Below, piece by piece: positions 1 through 6,289 of a DNA stretch of 9,070 bases. Within the stretch, counting starts at the first letter, position 1. Every line of letters begins with the position of its first letter. The notes under the pieces were generated by a model. That model was not told the origin of the DNA. It made no database searches and saw only the letters and a program-made list of their open reading frames with translations. The stretch lies in NCBI GenBank assembly GCA_013816225.1, contig JACDEQ010000016.1, positions 8,384 through 17,453 on the forward strand, given 5' to 3'. Both the position numbers and the translations under genes were made by a program. The DNA is from Armatimonadota bacterium. GTDB taxonomy: Bacteria; Armatimonadota; Fimbriimonadia; Fimbriimonadales; ATM1.

Positions 1-801
1 TGGGGAGAGGGCCGTCCGGGTTGGCACATCGAATGCTCTGCACTTTCTTTGAGAGAACTAGGCCCAAACTTTGACATTCATGCCGGAGGCGTCGATCTCG
101 TCTTTCCGCATCACGAGAACGAGATCGCCCAATCGGAAGCGTATTTGGGCAAACCAGAGTTCGCCCGCATTTGGATGCACTGGGGTTCTGTGCAGCTTTC
201 TCAGAAAAAGATGAGCAAATCGGAAGGCAACGTGCTTCCCGCAAGAGAGGCGATCGAGCGGTACTCTGCCGGCGCCGTCCGCCTGTTCCTTCTCAACAGC
301 AGCTATCGCAGCCCGATCGACTACGCCGAAAGCAGGATGGCCGAGTCCCAAACCGCGTTCAAGCGTATTGAGACCTCATTGTCGAGGGTCTTCCAGAAGC
401 TTGGCGAGGTCGATGAGGGCCCGCTCGACGACGGACTAATGGCACAGTTCTCGGGCGCGCTGAACGCTGATTTCAATACTCCCGCCGCCGTCGCAACACT
501 GCATGACGCTGTCAGTTTGCTTAACGAAATCATGGCCCAAGGGATCGGAACTGGGACGGAACGTCCGGCGTCCATTTGCAGGACTGCCTTGATCTTTACC
601 TCGGTGCTGGGATTGCCCATCCGAGAGGCTCAAGAAGAGCACGGACTTCTGGACAGATTGATGACAAAAGTGATACAATGGCGTCAAGAGTTGCGCAAAC
701 AGAAGCACTTCGAGATGGCCGACTCCATCAGGGACGATGTGAGCGAAATCGGCATCTTATTGGAAGATTCTGTAGAAGGCACGACATGGCGAAGGAAGTG
801 A
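1..801 (+). CDS. cysS: Cysteinyl-tRNA synthetase, C-terminal part (5' end outside window)
   Basis: This class I aminoacyl-tRNA synthetase charges tRNA-Cys with cysteine in the cytosol. The frame is open from base 1, so the N-terminal half with the HIGH motif lies upstream of the window. Visible from the start is the family block WGEGRPGWHIECS, whose Cys (bases 34-36) corresponds to a zinc ligand. It is followed by FPHHENE (bases about 106-123), holding the His and Glu zinc ligands that recognise cysteine. The KMSKS loop (KKMSKSEGN) follows at bases 208-222. The rest is the helical DALR/anticodon-binding region, with the typical LxxRxxLRxxKxFxxADxIRDxL-type motif near the end (WRQELRKQKHFEMADSIRDDV). 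The 266 residues seen match the size expected for this part of a roughly 460-470 aa enzyme. An internal TTG at 49 is not the start. The next gene begins 7 nt after the stop, suggesting co-transcription. Identification is very secure. Confidence 0.97.
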   Translation, partial: WGEGRPGWHIECSALSLRELGPNFDIHAGGVDLVFPHHENEIAQSEAYLGKPEFARIWMHWGSVQLSQKKMSKSEGNVLPAREAIERYSAGAVRLFLLNSSYRSPIDYAESRMAESQTAFKRIETSLSRVFQKLGEVDEGPLDDGLMAQFSGALNADFNTPAAVATLHDAVSLLNEIMAQGIGTGTERPASICRTALIFTSVLGLPIREAQEEHGLLDRLMTKVIQWRQELRKQKHFEMADSIRDDVSEIGILLEDSVEGTTWRRK

Positions 802-808
802 TTTAAGG

Positions 809-2206
809 ATGAAACGCTCGCTCGGCTACATTGCCGGTGTGTTGCTGCTCGGTGGAGGCGGTTTCGCCGCCTTCGCGGCATTTCAGGAGCCCTTGGCATC
901 CAACGGTACGACAATCGACGGCCAGGATCTCGGCGGCCTTACGAAGGATGACCTGGTCGCCCGTTTAGACGCCTGGTGGGGCAAGACGAAAGCACGGATG
1001 ATCAGCCCGCGATCCGAGGCTTTGACCCTGCAGCCCAAACCCATGTCGCTGCCCCAACTCGGCATCGAGCCGGATTGGGACGCCACTTTGGCGAGCATTC
1101 AATTCGATAGTTACCCGGCGAAACTCCTTGGCCAGGCCAAGAGCGGGCGTGCTGTTTCAATAGTTTGGCGGGCTGAAGGGGCAGACTTGGCAGAACTGAC
1201 TAAGTTCGTGGCAGACCACGCCCGCCGGCGCGCACCCGCACGCGTGTGGTTCGATGGCGGGGCGTTCCGACGCACTTATGAAGTCACCCGTACGGGCTTG
1301 GATGAAAGAAAAGTGGGGCCGGCTGTTCTTGCCTCAATCGAGCAAGGTCAAGAGACATTCGAACTGCCGCTGGACGCCGAGCCTCCCCGCGTCCCTAAGG
1401 AAGCTGTAGATTCCATCAAGGACGTTGTTAGTCAATTCACCACAAAGTTCAGTCGAGGAAATCTGAACCGGAGCAGCAACATCCGGCTCGCGGCCTCCGA
1501 ATTCGACGGTGTCGTCATGCTGCCGGGAGACGTTCTGAGCTATAACGATACGGTAGGCCAAAGGACCGTCAAGCGCGGGTACAAGCTCGCAGGCGTTTAT
1601 GCGAACGGCCGCCATGACACGGGCATTGGCGGCGGAATCTGCCAAGTTAGCACCACCCTGTTCAATGCCGCCGCCTTGGCAAACCTGAAGATCGTCTCAC
1701 GCACCAACCATTCGATGCCTGTTGCCTACGTGCCGGTTGGGCGAGACGCGACCGTCGATTTCGGAAACATCGATCTCAAGTTCGAGAACAGTACCGACAA
1801 TCCCGTCTCCGTCGCTAGCGCGGTAGCGGGCGGGTCAATAACGTTTCGCATTCTGGGCACCAAGACTCCAAATATGTCGGTTTCTCTTGCAACGACCAAT
1901 CATGCGAGCTGGGGAAACGGCGTCAAATACGTGACTGATTCTAGCGTCGCTCCGGGACGCACTAAAGTTATCGAACGCGGCAGCGCCGGACGCAGTTGTA
2001 TTACCTGGCGGATCATTCGCGACGGCAACGAAACTCGACGAGAAAAGCTTGTCGAGAACAACTATCGGGCGACCCCACGCATTATCGCTCGTGGCCCTGC
2101 CGTCAAGCCCAAGCCCAGGGCGAAGCCAAACCCGGCTGGCGACCCGGTTCCCCCTGCCCCCGAACCGACGACTTCACCGCCGACCGATCCTCCGCCATTC
2201 AGGTAA
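809..2206 (+). CDS. VanW family protein with PG-binding-4-like and G5-like regions
   Basis: This is a 465-aa exported or membrane-anchored envelope protein. Residues about 5-25 are a hydrophobic, Gly/Ala-rich segment after MKR, giving a signal peptide or N-terminal anchor. Residues about 30-190 resemble the putative peptidoglycan-binding domain that usually precedes VanW. The VanW domain (about 210-345) is clear: GDVLSYNDTVGQRT, then GIGGGICQVSTTLFNAA at 272-288, including Cys278, then the TNHSMPVAYVPVGRDATVDF block. Residues about 374-430 (PGRTKVIERG...ENNYRATPRIIARGP) look like a degenerate G5 module. The last 35 residues are a Pro-rich tail. VanW is named for a gene in some vancomycin-resistance clusters, but its biochemical function is not established, and nothing here indicates resistance. 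The ATG at 809 is 7 nt after cysS; GAAGGAAG at 791-798 inside the cysS end can serve as ribosome binding site. Most likely expressed with cysS. Confidence 0.9.
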   Translation: MKRSLGYIAGVLLLGGGGFAAFAAFQEPLASNGTTIDGQDLGGLTKDDLVARLDAWWGKTKARMISPRSEALTLQPKPMSLPQLGIEPDWDATLASIQFDSYPAKLLGQAKSGRAVSIVWRAEGADLAELTKFVADHARRRAPARVWFDGGAFRRTYEVTRTGLDERKVGPAVLASIEQGQETFELPLDAEPPRVPKEAVDSIKDVVSQFTTKFSRGNLNRSSNIRLAASEFDGVVMLPGDVLSYNDTVGQRTVKRGYKLAGVYANGRHDTGIGGGICQVSTTLFNAAALANLKIVSRTNHSMPVAYVPVGRDATVDFGNIDLKFENSTDNPVSVASAVAGGSITFRILGTKTPNMSVSLATTNHASWGNGVKYVTDSSVAPGRTKVIERGSAGRSCITWRIIRDGNETRREKLVENNYRATPRIIARGPAVKPKPRAKPNPAGDPVPPAPEPTTSPPTDPPPFR

Positions 2207-2260
2207 CCGACCACAGCAGGGGCCATTTCCAATTCGACGTTGCGAAGCGGGGTTGACTCG

Positions 2261-2548
2261 GTGCACGGCTACCTGGAATACCGCGAGGCTACCGAGCACC
2301 AAACACTTCACGTTGTTAGAGTGCCGGAGGTGGCAAGAGCACACTTCGTTCAGAACGCTGTCGAGTTTGGCGCCAGAGGTGCTTTCGACGGCCATAGGGT
2401 CGGCGTTATCGTTAGAGCATTCGACGGCTCGGGCACCGAACACCCCGACGCATTTCGGATCGTTTGCCGGCGGCCCGATGGAGCCATCGCATACGAGGCT
2501 TCGGGGCGCCTTGTGGACGGTGAAATCGCCATCCGTCACAATCGCTAA
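2261..2548 (+). CDS. Small hypothetical protein, about 95-102 aa
   Basis: I do not recognise this protein. It lies in the direction of cysS and the VanW gene and just before a strong terminator, which supports it as the last cistron of that operon. The frame is open from a TTG at 2240 (102 aa). I prefer the GTG at 2261 (95 aa) because a G-rich stretch (GCGGGG, about 2247-2252) sits at plausible Shine-Dalgarno distance; neither start is certain. The product is soluble and has no signal peptide or membrane segment. It is rich in alternating short hydrophobic stretches (VGVIVRAFDG, AFRIVCRRPDGAIAYEASG, GEIAIRH), suggesting a compact beta-rich domain. Third codon positions are mostly G or C, as in neighbouring genes. 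A 134-codon frame on the opposite strand (2174-2578) overlaps it but reads like antisense shadow. Confidence 0.6.
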   Translation: MHGYLEYREATEHQTLHVVRVPEVARAHFVQNAVEFGARGAFDGHRVGVIVRAFDGSGTEHPDAFRIVCRRPDGAIAYEASGRLVDGEIAIRHNR

Positions 2549-2564
2549 ATAGCGTTGATCGATG

Positions 2565-2589
2565 GCCGCGGCGACCAACCGCGGCTTTT
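2565..2589 (+). terminator. Intrinsic terminator after the cysS-vanW-like operon
   Basis: A perfect 7-bp GC stem, GCCGCGG (2565-2571) paired with CCGCGGC (2579-2585), with a 7-nt loop, is followed directly by TTTT (2586-2589). It begins 16 nt after the stop of the small plus-strand gene and abuts the stop codon of the convergent acyl-CoA ligase gene at 2591. Read on the minus strand the same hairpin has no T-run after it, so it would work poorly as terminator for the ligase gene. Confidence 0.85.
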
Positions 2590-2590
2590 C

Positions 2591-4345
2591 TCACTTCCGG
2601 AGCGCTCGGACCTCCTCCGCGAATTTTTCTTTGATCAATTTTCGGCGCACCTTAAGTGACGGAGTCAATTCGCCCGTTTCCTGCGTCCAAGGTGCCGACA
2701 TTAACCGGTAACTCTTAACCTTTTCGTAGTCCGCGAGGTGCTTATTTGCGGATTCGACCTCTCTCTTCAGGAGCTGCGCCACATCGGGATGTTCGATCAT
2801 TTCTTGAACGTGCGAACCTTCGAGGGATTTGTTGTGGCAATAGTGGCGCAACGCATCGAACGCCGGCACGATCAAAGCAGAAATCCGATCTTCGCCGTCG
2901 CCTAGCACCATCGCCTCATCGATATACAGGGAAGATTTCAAGCGGTTTTCGATCATCGCAGGGGCAACATTCTTGCCGTTAGACATCACGATGATGTCCT
3001 TTTTGCGGTCCGTTATCCAAAGGCGACTGCCCTCGAGGCGGCCGATGTCGCCCGTGTGAAACCATCCTTCAGCGTCGATCGCCGCCGCCGTTTCCTCGGG
3101 CTTGCAGTGGTAGCCGACCATGCGGCTCGGACCCCGCATAAGAATCTCTCCGTCGCCCGCAACTCTTACTTCGACACCCTCGAGCACTTCCCCAACGGAA
3201 TCCGATAGGTTTCGATCCGGGTGATTGATTGAAATGACCGGAGCGGTTTCCGTCAGCCCGTAACCCTGCAATATTTTGACTCCGAATGCAGCATAAAATT
3301 CTGCGAGATCCAGGGGCAGCGCTGCACCTCCGCTAACCAGAAACCTCAGCCTGCCGCCGAATCTTGCTCTTATTTTTACGGCCACCATCCCATCCAACAG
3401 TTGGTCGAAAAGGCCTTTCACTTTCATATTGTTCTTGAGCCGCGATGGTCCTCTATTCATGGCGGCGAAAAAGATCAATCGTTTTAGCAGGGGAGCATCC
3501 TTCGCGGCGGAAATAAGCTTCGCGCGAACGCCCTCCAAAAAGCGCGGAACCGCGGTAACGATTGTGGGCTTGGCAAGGACGAGATCTTGCGCCAGGGTTT
3601 TGAGTGACTCCGCATAAGCGATTTCGGCTCCACAAGAAATCGGGAAGTAGTGGCCGCCGAGGCGTTCGTAGACGTGCGACAGAGGAAGAAAGCTCAGAAA
3701 CCGATCCGTCGAATCCACCGGTAAGTTCTTGCGAATGGAGGCGCACTGGAACCCGAACGCCTCATGTGTGAGCTCCGCGCCTTTGGGCTCGCCAGTCGTG
3801 CCGCTTGTGTAAATGATCGCCGCGATCTCGTTCGGATTCCTTCGGTGGCATTCCTCCTCCCATTCTCTCATCGGAAAATGTCCGACTCCCGTTTGCGCGA
3901 TCATTTTCGCGAAGCCCGCGTCCGCATTCGGCTCCATCACCACCGGGGTCACGCGAAGCATCCCGTGATTCACCGCTTCATCGAATTTCTTCATGAGGCG
4001 GTTGTCTCCCACAAAGCAGAGGGCCGCTCCGGAGTCCCTGAGGATGTATTCGACCGTATCGGGCATAAGAGTCGGAAAAATGGGCACAGAAATCGCGCCC
4101 AAACTCGTTATGGCCCAATCAACCGTGGCCCATTCGGGCGAACTTTCACCAAATATTGCGACGGTAACGCCGGGCTTTACGCCGAGCGACTTAAGTACAG
4201 CAGCTGCTCGATGGACGTCCGTCCTTAGCTGGTTGTAGGTTATGGATGCGAACTTTCGATTTAGCTTGCGGGACTGCGCCGGTCGGTCGCCCCACTTCTC
4301 GCAACTGCCTAACAGGATCCCCGGTAAGCTTAACATATCCGTCAT
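2591..4345 (-). CDS. AMP-forming long-chain acyl-CoA synthetase (FadD15/ACSL-like)
   Basis: This 584-aa enzyme of the ANL superfamily activates a fatty acid with ATP to acyl-AMP, then transfers the acyl group to CoA, feeding lipid synthesis or beta-oxidation. All core motifs are present: the phosphate loop YTSGTTGEPKG (179-189), LPLSHVYER (220-228), the adenine-binding block YGLTET (362-367), the ribose-binding TGD (431-433), the hinge ITDRKKDII (444-452), and the C-terminal catalytic Lys565 in TPSLKVRRK. The SHVYER form and full length point to the long-chain FadD15-type branch rather than short-chain or peptide-synthetase members. The frame extends 33 codons further upstream to 4444, but that would overlap the preceding gene. 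The ATG at 4345, 2 nt after that gene's TAG (TAGCTATG), is the better start; a second ATG lies at 4336. There is no clear Shine-Dalgarno, so translation is probably coupled. Substrate chain length cannot be read from sequence. Confidence 0.93.
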   Translation of the reverse strand: MTDMLSLPGILLGSCEKWGDRPAQSRKLNRKFASITYNQLRTDVHRAAAVLKSLGVKPGVTVAIFGESSPEWATVDWAITSLGAISVPIFPTLMPDTVEYILRDSGAALCFVGDNRLMKKFDEAVNHGMLRVTPVVMEPNADAGFAKMIAQTGVGHFPMREWEEECHRRNPNEIAAIIYTSGTTGEPKGAELTHEAFGFQCASIRKNLPVDSTDRFLSFLPLSHVYERLGGHYFPISCGAEIAYAESLKTLAQDLVLAKPTIVTAVPRFLEGVRAKLISAAKDAPLLKRLIFFAAMNRGPSRLKNNMKVKGLFDQLLDGMVAVKIRARFGGRLRFLVSGGAALPLDLAEFYAAFGVKILQGYGLTETAPVISINHPDRNLSDSVGEVLEGVEVRVAGDGEILMRGPSRMVGYHCKPEETAAAIDAEGWFHTGDIGRLEGSRLWITDRKKDIIVMSNGKNVAPAMIENRLKSSLYIDEAMVLGDGEDRISALIVPAFDALRHYCHNKSLEGSHVQEMIEHPDVAQLLKREVESANKHLADYEKVKSYRLMSAPWTQETGELTPSLKVRRKLIKEKFAEEVRALRK

Positions 4346-4347
4346 AG

Positions 4348-4665
4348 CTACACGAGTCTGATTGGCGTTGGTGGCGGTTCCACGTAGGCAGCCCGATGGT
4401 AGACCGGAATCAGCAGCAAGACCATCCCTAAGATAAGGAGCCATATGACGACCGCACAGAGCGCCCTGCGGACGGCATCCATTCCAACCGAAGTCCGGTT
4501 GTCGTAGGACTCAGCCATAGGCATCAGGTTCTCCGCTCCACAGATACACTCCACGTGAGCACTGCCATCCTCATCGAGGAGCGCGTCACCGACCTGAGGC
4601 GCGGCAATGGCTCGACCACACAGGTGACAAACCGCTTCGCTCACAAACGACATGTAGCCGTTCAT
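4348..4665 (-). CDS. Small zinc-ribbon-like, single-pass membrane protein
   Basis: I do not recognise a named family. The N-terminal part holds a metal-binding pattern, VCHLCGRAI, then about 20 residues later HVECICG, that is CxxC-x(20)-HxxCxC. This suggests a small treble-clef or zinc-ribbon fold. After a short linker follows one membrane helix (ALCAVVIWLLILGMVLLLIPVYH) and a short Pro-rich tail. The basic residues before the helix (RR) would place the zinc domain in the cytoplasm by the positive-inside rule. The start is uncertain: TTG 4689 falls in the upstream terminator's T-tract and is unlikely, and ATG 4680, 4665 (used here, 105 aa) or 4653 are possible. The acyl-CoA ligase starts 2 nt after its stop, so the two are almost certainly one operon. 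It may position the ligase at the membrane, but that is speculation. Confidence 0.75.
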   Translation of the reverse strand: MNGYMSFVSEAVCHLCGRAIAAPQVGDALLDEDGSAHVECICGAENLMPMAESYDNRTSVGMDAVRRALCAVVIWLLILGMVLLLIPVYHRAAYVEPPPTPIRLV

Positions 4666-4671
4666 GCGATG

Positions 4672-4677
4672 ATTGTA
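4672..4677 (-). promoter_or_regulatory. Possible -10 element (TACAAT) for the small membrane protein/ligase operon
   Basis: TACAAT on the minus strand lies 6 nt before the ATG at 4665, which would give a transcript starting at or next to the start codon. There is no recognisable -35 hexamer at 16-18 bp. The upstream gene ends in a terminator immediately before, so this operon needs its own promoter within a short space. A GGTGAT stretch (4684-4679) could alternatively act as a distant Shine-Dalgarno. Confidence 0.3.
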
Positions 4678-4687
4678 CATCACCTTC

Positions 4688-4722
4688 AAATAAAAGCGGG
4701 AGCCCCTTTGTTGGGAGCTCCC
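4688..4722 (-). terminator. Intrinsic terminator of the first PEP-CTERM gene
   Basis: Read on the minus strand, GGGAGC (4722-4717) and CCC (4715-4713 region, after a one-base bulge) pair with GGG and GCTCCC (down to 4698). The result is a 9-bp stem with a 6-nt AACAAA-like loop, followed by GC and TTTTATTT. It lies about 28 nt downstream of the PEP-CTERM gene stop at 4750 and separates that gene from the small membrane protein/ligase operon. Confidence 0.85.
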
Positions 4723-4749
4723 ACCGTACCAGGGGCGTAAGAGCTAGAA

Positions 4750-5382
4750 CTATTTGCGGCGCCGCCTGAGTCCCATGAGCACCAGGGTTCCCCCGACAGC
4801 CAGAAAGCTCGCGGGTTCCGGAATCAAGTTCTGCTCGATCAAGGAAATTTCCGCCAACGTAGTTGTAGGCAATTCTTGGCCAGCAATGTCTAAGATGAAG
4901 CTCTTTTTGACTTTGATGTCCGTACTGGCATTGGAGAAGGTTAGCTGATCGCTGAAGTTGATCGGCCCATTCTCACCCCCAGGATGCTCCGCACCCAAAA
5001 ACATCCCGCTGGCCATGCCGACGATCTGATTGCCGTCGTTCATGTCCTCGACGACTTCGGACCAAGTGATTCGCCCCCAATCCAGGACCTCCCCCTGAAT
5101 GACCATTCCGAGTGCGCCCATGGAGAAGTTCGCATGTGCCTCATAGAGGATATTCACGGTCGCCGTCGTGTGCTCCGTCGCATCACCCACGATGACGGGG
5201 ACGTCTCCCGTTAGGAAGGCTATTATCTCGTTCATCGAGCCCTCGGTGATCCATTCGATCTCCTCAAAGCCCTCAGGCGTGAACGCCACCGTGGCGATGA
5301 CGTTGCTGTAGACAACCTGCGCCTGGGATGCGCAAATGAGACTCAAGAATCCCACAGCCACAGCAATCTTTCGGTATTTCAT
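4750..5382 (-). CDS. PEP-CTERM sorting domain protein, copy A
   Basis: This 210-aa protein is exported. MKYRK plus a hydrophobic stretch ends in SQA, with likely signal peptidase cleavage after Ala21. The C-terminus is a PEP-CTERM sorting signal: IPEP, a hydrophobic segment (FLAVGGTLVLMGL) and RRRRK. In known systems this tail is recognised and cut by an exosortase in the membrane, releasing or anchoring the protein at the surface. No exosortase gene is visible in the window. The mature region (22-185) matches no family I know; it has no cysteine and looks beta-rich and acidic. It aligns without gaps to the neighbouring copy B, about 68% identical by eye, so the two arose by tandem duplication. 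Translation starts at ATG 5382 with AAGGAG (5397-5392) 9 nt upstream. It has its own terminator, and a 209-nt gap from copy B suggests its own promoter. Confidence 0.88.
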   Translation of the reverse strand: MKYRKIAVAVGFLSLICASQAQVVYSNVIATVAFTPEGFEEIEWITEGSMNEIIAFLTGDVPVIVGDATEHTTATVNILYEAHANFSMGALGMVIQGEVLDWGRITWSEVVEDMNDGNQIVGMASGMFLGAEHPGGENGPINFSDQLTFSNASTDIKVKKSFILDIAGQELPTTTLAEISLIEQNLIPEPASFLAVGGTLVLMGLRRRRK

Positions 5383-5391
5383 TTTCTATAT

Positions 5392-5397
5392 CTCCTT
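5392..5397 (-). promoter_or_regulatory. Shine-Dalgarno of PEP-CTERM copy A
   Basis: AAGGAG on the minus strand, 9 nt before the ATG at 5382, is a near-ideal match to the 16S rRNA tail and fixes the start. It shows that this organism uses Shine-Dalgarno initiation at least for some genes. Unlike copy B, it is not part of an obvious hairpin. Confidence 0.8.
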
Positions 5398-5469
5398 CGC
5401 CCAACACATACGATCCGACGGCAGCGTATTGAACTCACCTGCCTGACCGAAATCCAATCCCACCGTCCA

Positions 5470-5483
5470 TTCTACGCGTAGAA
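5470..5483. promoter_or_regulatory. Perfect 14-bp palindrome upstream of PEP-CTERM copy A
   Basis: TTCTACGCGTAGAA is a perfect inverted repeat without spacer, centred about 94 nt upstream of the ATG at 5382, in the non-coding gap between the two PEP-CTERM genes. A spacerless palindrome of this length fits a dimeric regulator's operator better than a terminator, since it has no loop. No equivalent site occurs upstream of copy B. No regulator is identified. Confidence 0.35.
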
Positions 5484-5548
5484 GCTTCCGGGAGAACTAG
5501 CCTTTTTTAGGCCATGTATGTTTTAGCAAGGCAGAGTCAGAGACGCGC

Positions 5549-5576
5549 CCAGGGCCCGTTGCTAAGTAGGCCCTGG
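5549..5576 (-). repeat. Hairpin just downstream of PEP-CTERM copy B
   Basis: CCAGGGCC (5549-5556) pairs perfectly with GGCCCTGG (5569-5576) around a 12-nt loop. It begins about 15 nt after the stop codon of copy B on the minus strand. No T-run follows on that strand, so it is either a poor terminator, a factor-dependent termination site or a 3'-end stabiliser. Part of its loop (TTGCTAA, 5559-5565) can alternatively pair with TTAGCAA at 5523-5529. Confidence 0.5.
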
Positions 5577-5591
5577 TCGAATTCTCGGTTT

Positions 5592-6224
5592 CTATCGTCG
5601 GCGACGTCGGACGGCTAGTAAAGCTAACGGCGCCGCGAGCGCGAAGATGGAGGAGGGCTCAGGAATCAGGTTCTGTTCCACTAGCGACAGCGCGGCCAGG
5701 CTAGTGGTCGGCAGCTCCTGATCGGCAATGTCGAGTATGAAAGCTTTCTTAACCTTGATATCGGTGCTGGCCGTGTCTAGCGTCAGAATGTCGTGGAAGT
5801 TAATCGGACCATTTTCGCCGCCCTTGTAGGCGGCACCCAAGAACTGGCCCTCAGCAGTTCCGATCACTTCATTCTTGTTGTTCAAGTCCTCCACCAACTC
5901 GGTCCATGTGATGCGACCCCAATCAAACACCGAGCCCTGGATAACCATGCCGATCTGGCCGATCTCGAACGAAGAATGAGCTTCGTAGATGATATTGACG
6001 GTAGCGCTTGTATGCTCCGTCGAATCGCCCACGATAACCGGAACTTGGCCGGTCAAGAAATCGATGATCTCATTCAGGCTGCCTTGCGTAGTCCACTCGA
6101 TCTCCTCGAAACCTTCTGGTGTGAAAGCAACGGTGGCTATGACGTTGCTGTAAACGACTTGCGCATGTGCGGCAGCTGCCAACACCGACGCACAAACAAT
6201 CACAAAGAACCTTGACGGCTTCAT
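5592..6224 (-). CDS. PEP-CTERM sorting domain protein, copy B
   Basis: This 210-aa paralog of copy A has exactly the same length. The signal peptide (MKPSRFFVIVCASVLAAAAHA, cut after Ala21) and the C-terminal signal (IPEPSS, hydrophobic run, RRRRR) are present. The mature parts share long identical blocks, for example QVVYSNVIATVAF near the new N-terminus, DWGRITW, GGENGPINF, ASTDIKVKK and EQNLIPEP. The signal peptide and the membrane part of the tail have diverged most, as expected if only their character matters. The role is unknown; the family location is the envelope or extracellular matrix. The start is ATG 6224 with Shine-Dalgarno GGGGAG (6235-6230). The leader contains two mutually exclusive hairpins involving this site and an inverted repeat near the likely transcription start. 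Downstream it ends in a hairpin without a T-run. Confidence 0.88.
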   Translation of the reverse strand: MKPSRFFVIVCASVLAAAAHAQVVYSNVIATVAFTPEGFEEIEWTTQGSLNEIIDFLTGQVPVIVGDSTEHTSATVNIIYEAHSSFEIGQIGMVIQGSVFDWGRITWTELVEDLNNKNEVIGTAEGQFLGAAYKGGENGPINFHDILTLDTASTDIKVKKAFILDIADQELPTTSLAALSLVEQNLIPEPSSIFALAAPLALLAVRRRRR

Positions 6225-6229
6225 ACAAT

Positions 6230-6253
6230 CTCCCCTTTTGGGGCAAAGCCCCA
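6230..6253 (-). promoter_or_regulatory. Overlapping hairpins across the Shine-Dalgarno of PEP-CTERM copy B
   Basis: On the minus strand TGGGGC (6253-6248) pairs with GCCCCA (6244-6239) around TTT. The same CCCC (6243-6240) can instead pair with GGGG (6235-6232) around AAAA; that GGGG is the core of the Shine-Dalgarno GGGGAG (6235-6230). Forming the first hairpin frees the Shine-Dalgarno; forming the second hides it. The geometry is seen directly in the sequence; regulation by it is inference. It is too short to be a ligand-binding riboswitch of a known class. Confidence 0.45.
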
Positions 6254-6266
6254 GCGAACTTAAATT

Positions 6267-6282
6267 CCGTTCACTCGAACGG
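6267..6282. promoter_or_regulatory. Inverted repeat CCGTTC-N4-GAACGG in the leader of copy B
   Basis: A perfect 6-bp inverted repeat with a 4-nt spacer lies about 43-58 nt upstream of the ATG at 6224. It begins some 7 nt downstream of the possible -10 element at 6295-6290. It could be an operator overlapping the transcription start or a stem-loop at the very 5' end of the mRNA. Confidence 0.4.
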
Positions 6283-6289
6283 TAGTTAT

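Noticed and set aside
809..2206. Vancomycin-resistance gene cluster
   Set aside because: Only a VanW domain is present; no vanH, vanA/B, vanX or two-component genes are nearby, and VanW proteins are widespread outside resistance clusters.
2049..2552. 167-codon plus-strand frame across the VanW gene end
   Set aside because: It is out of frame with the VanW coding sequence over its first third, and its Ser/Arg/Pro-rich product looks like a frame shadow.
2174..2578. 134-codon open frame on the minus strand
   Set aside because: It overlaps the end of the VanW gene and the small plus-strand gene, runs through the terminator hairpin, and its protein has an antisense-like composition with scattered Cys and Arg and no domain.
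4343..4444. Upstream in-frame extension of the acyl-CoA ligase by 33 codons
   Set aside because: It would overlap the coding end of the small membrane protein, and the extra residues do not resemble ligase N-termini. The ATG at 4345 right after TAG fits better.
4678..4689. TTG 4689 as start of the small membrane protein
   Set aside because: It lies in the T-tract of the preceding gene's terminator and has no ribosome site; the conserved-looking part begins well downstream.
4750..6224. Lipoprotein assignment for the PEP-CTERM proteins
   Set aside because: The Cys residues in the signal peptides are inside the hydrophobic core and are not followed by a lipobox cleavage context; standard cleavage after A21 (SQA/AHA) is better.
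6267..6282. LexA (SOS) box
   Set aside because: The half-sites read GTTC-N4-GAAC, the reverse order of the Gram-positive GAAC-N4-GTTC consensus, and the downstream gene is not an SOS type.
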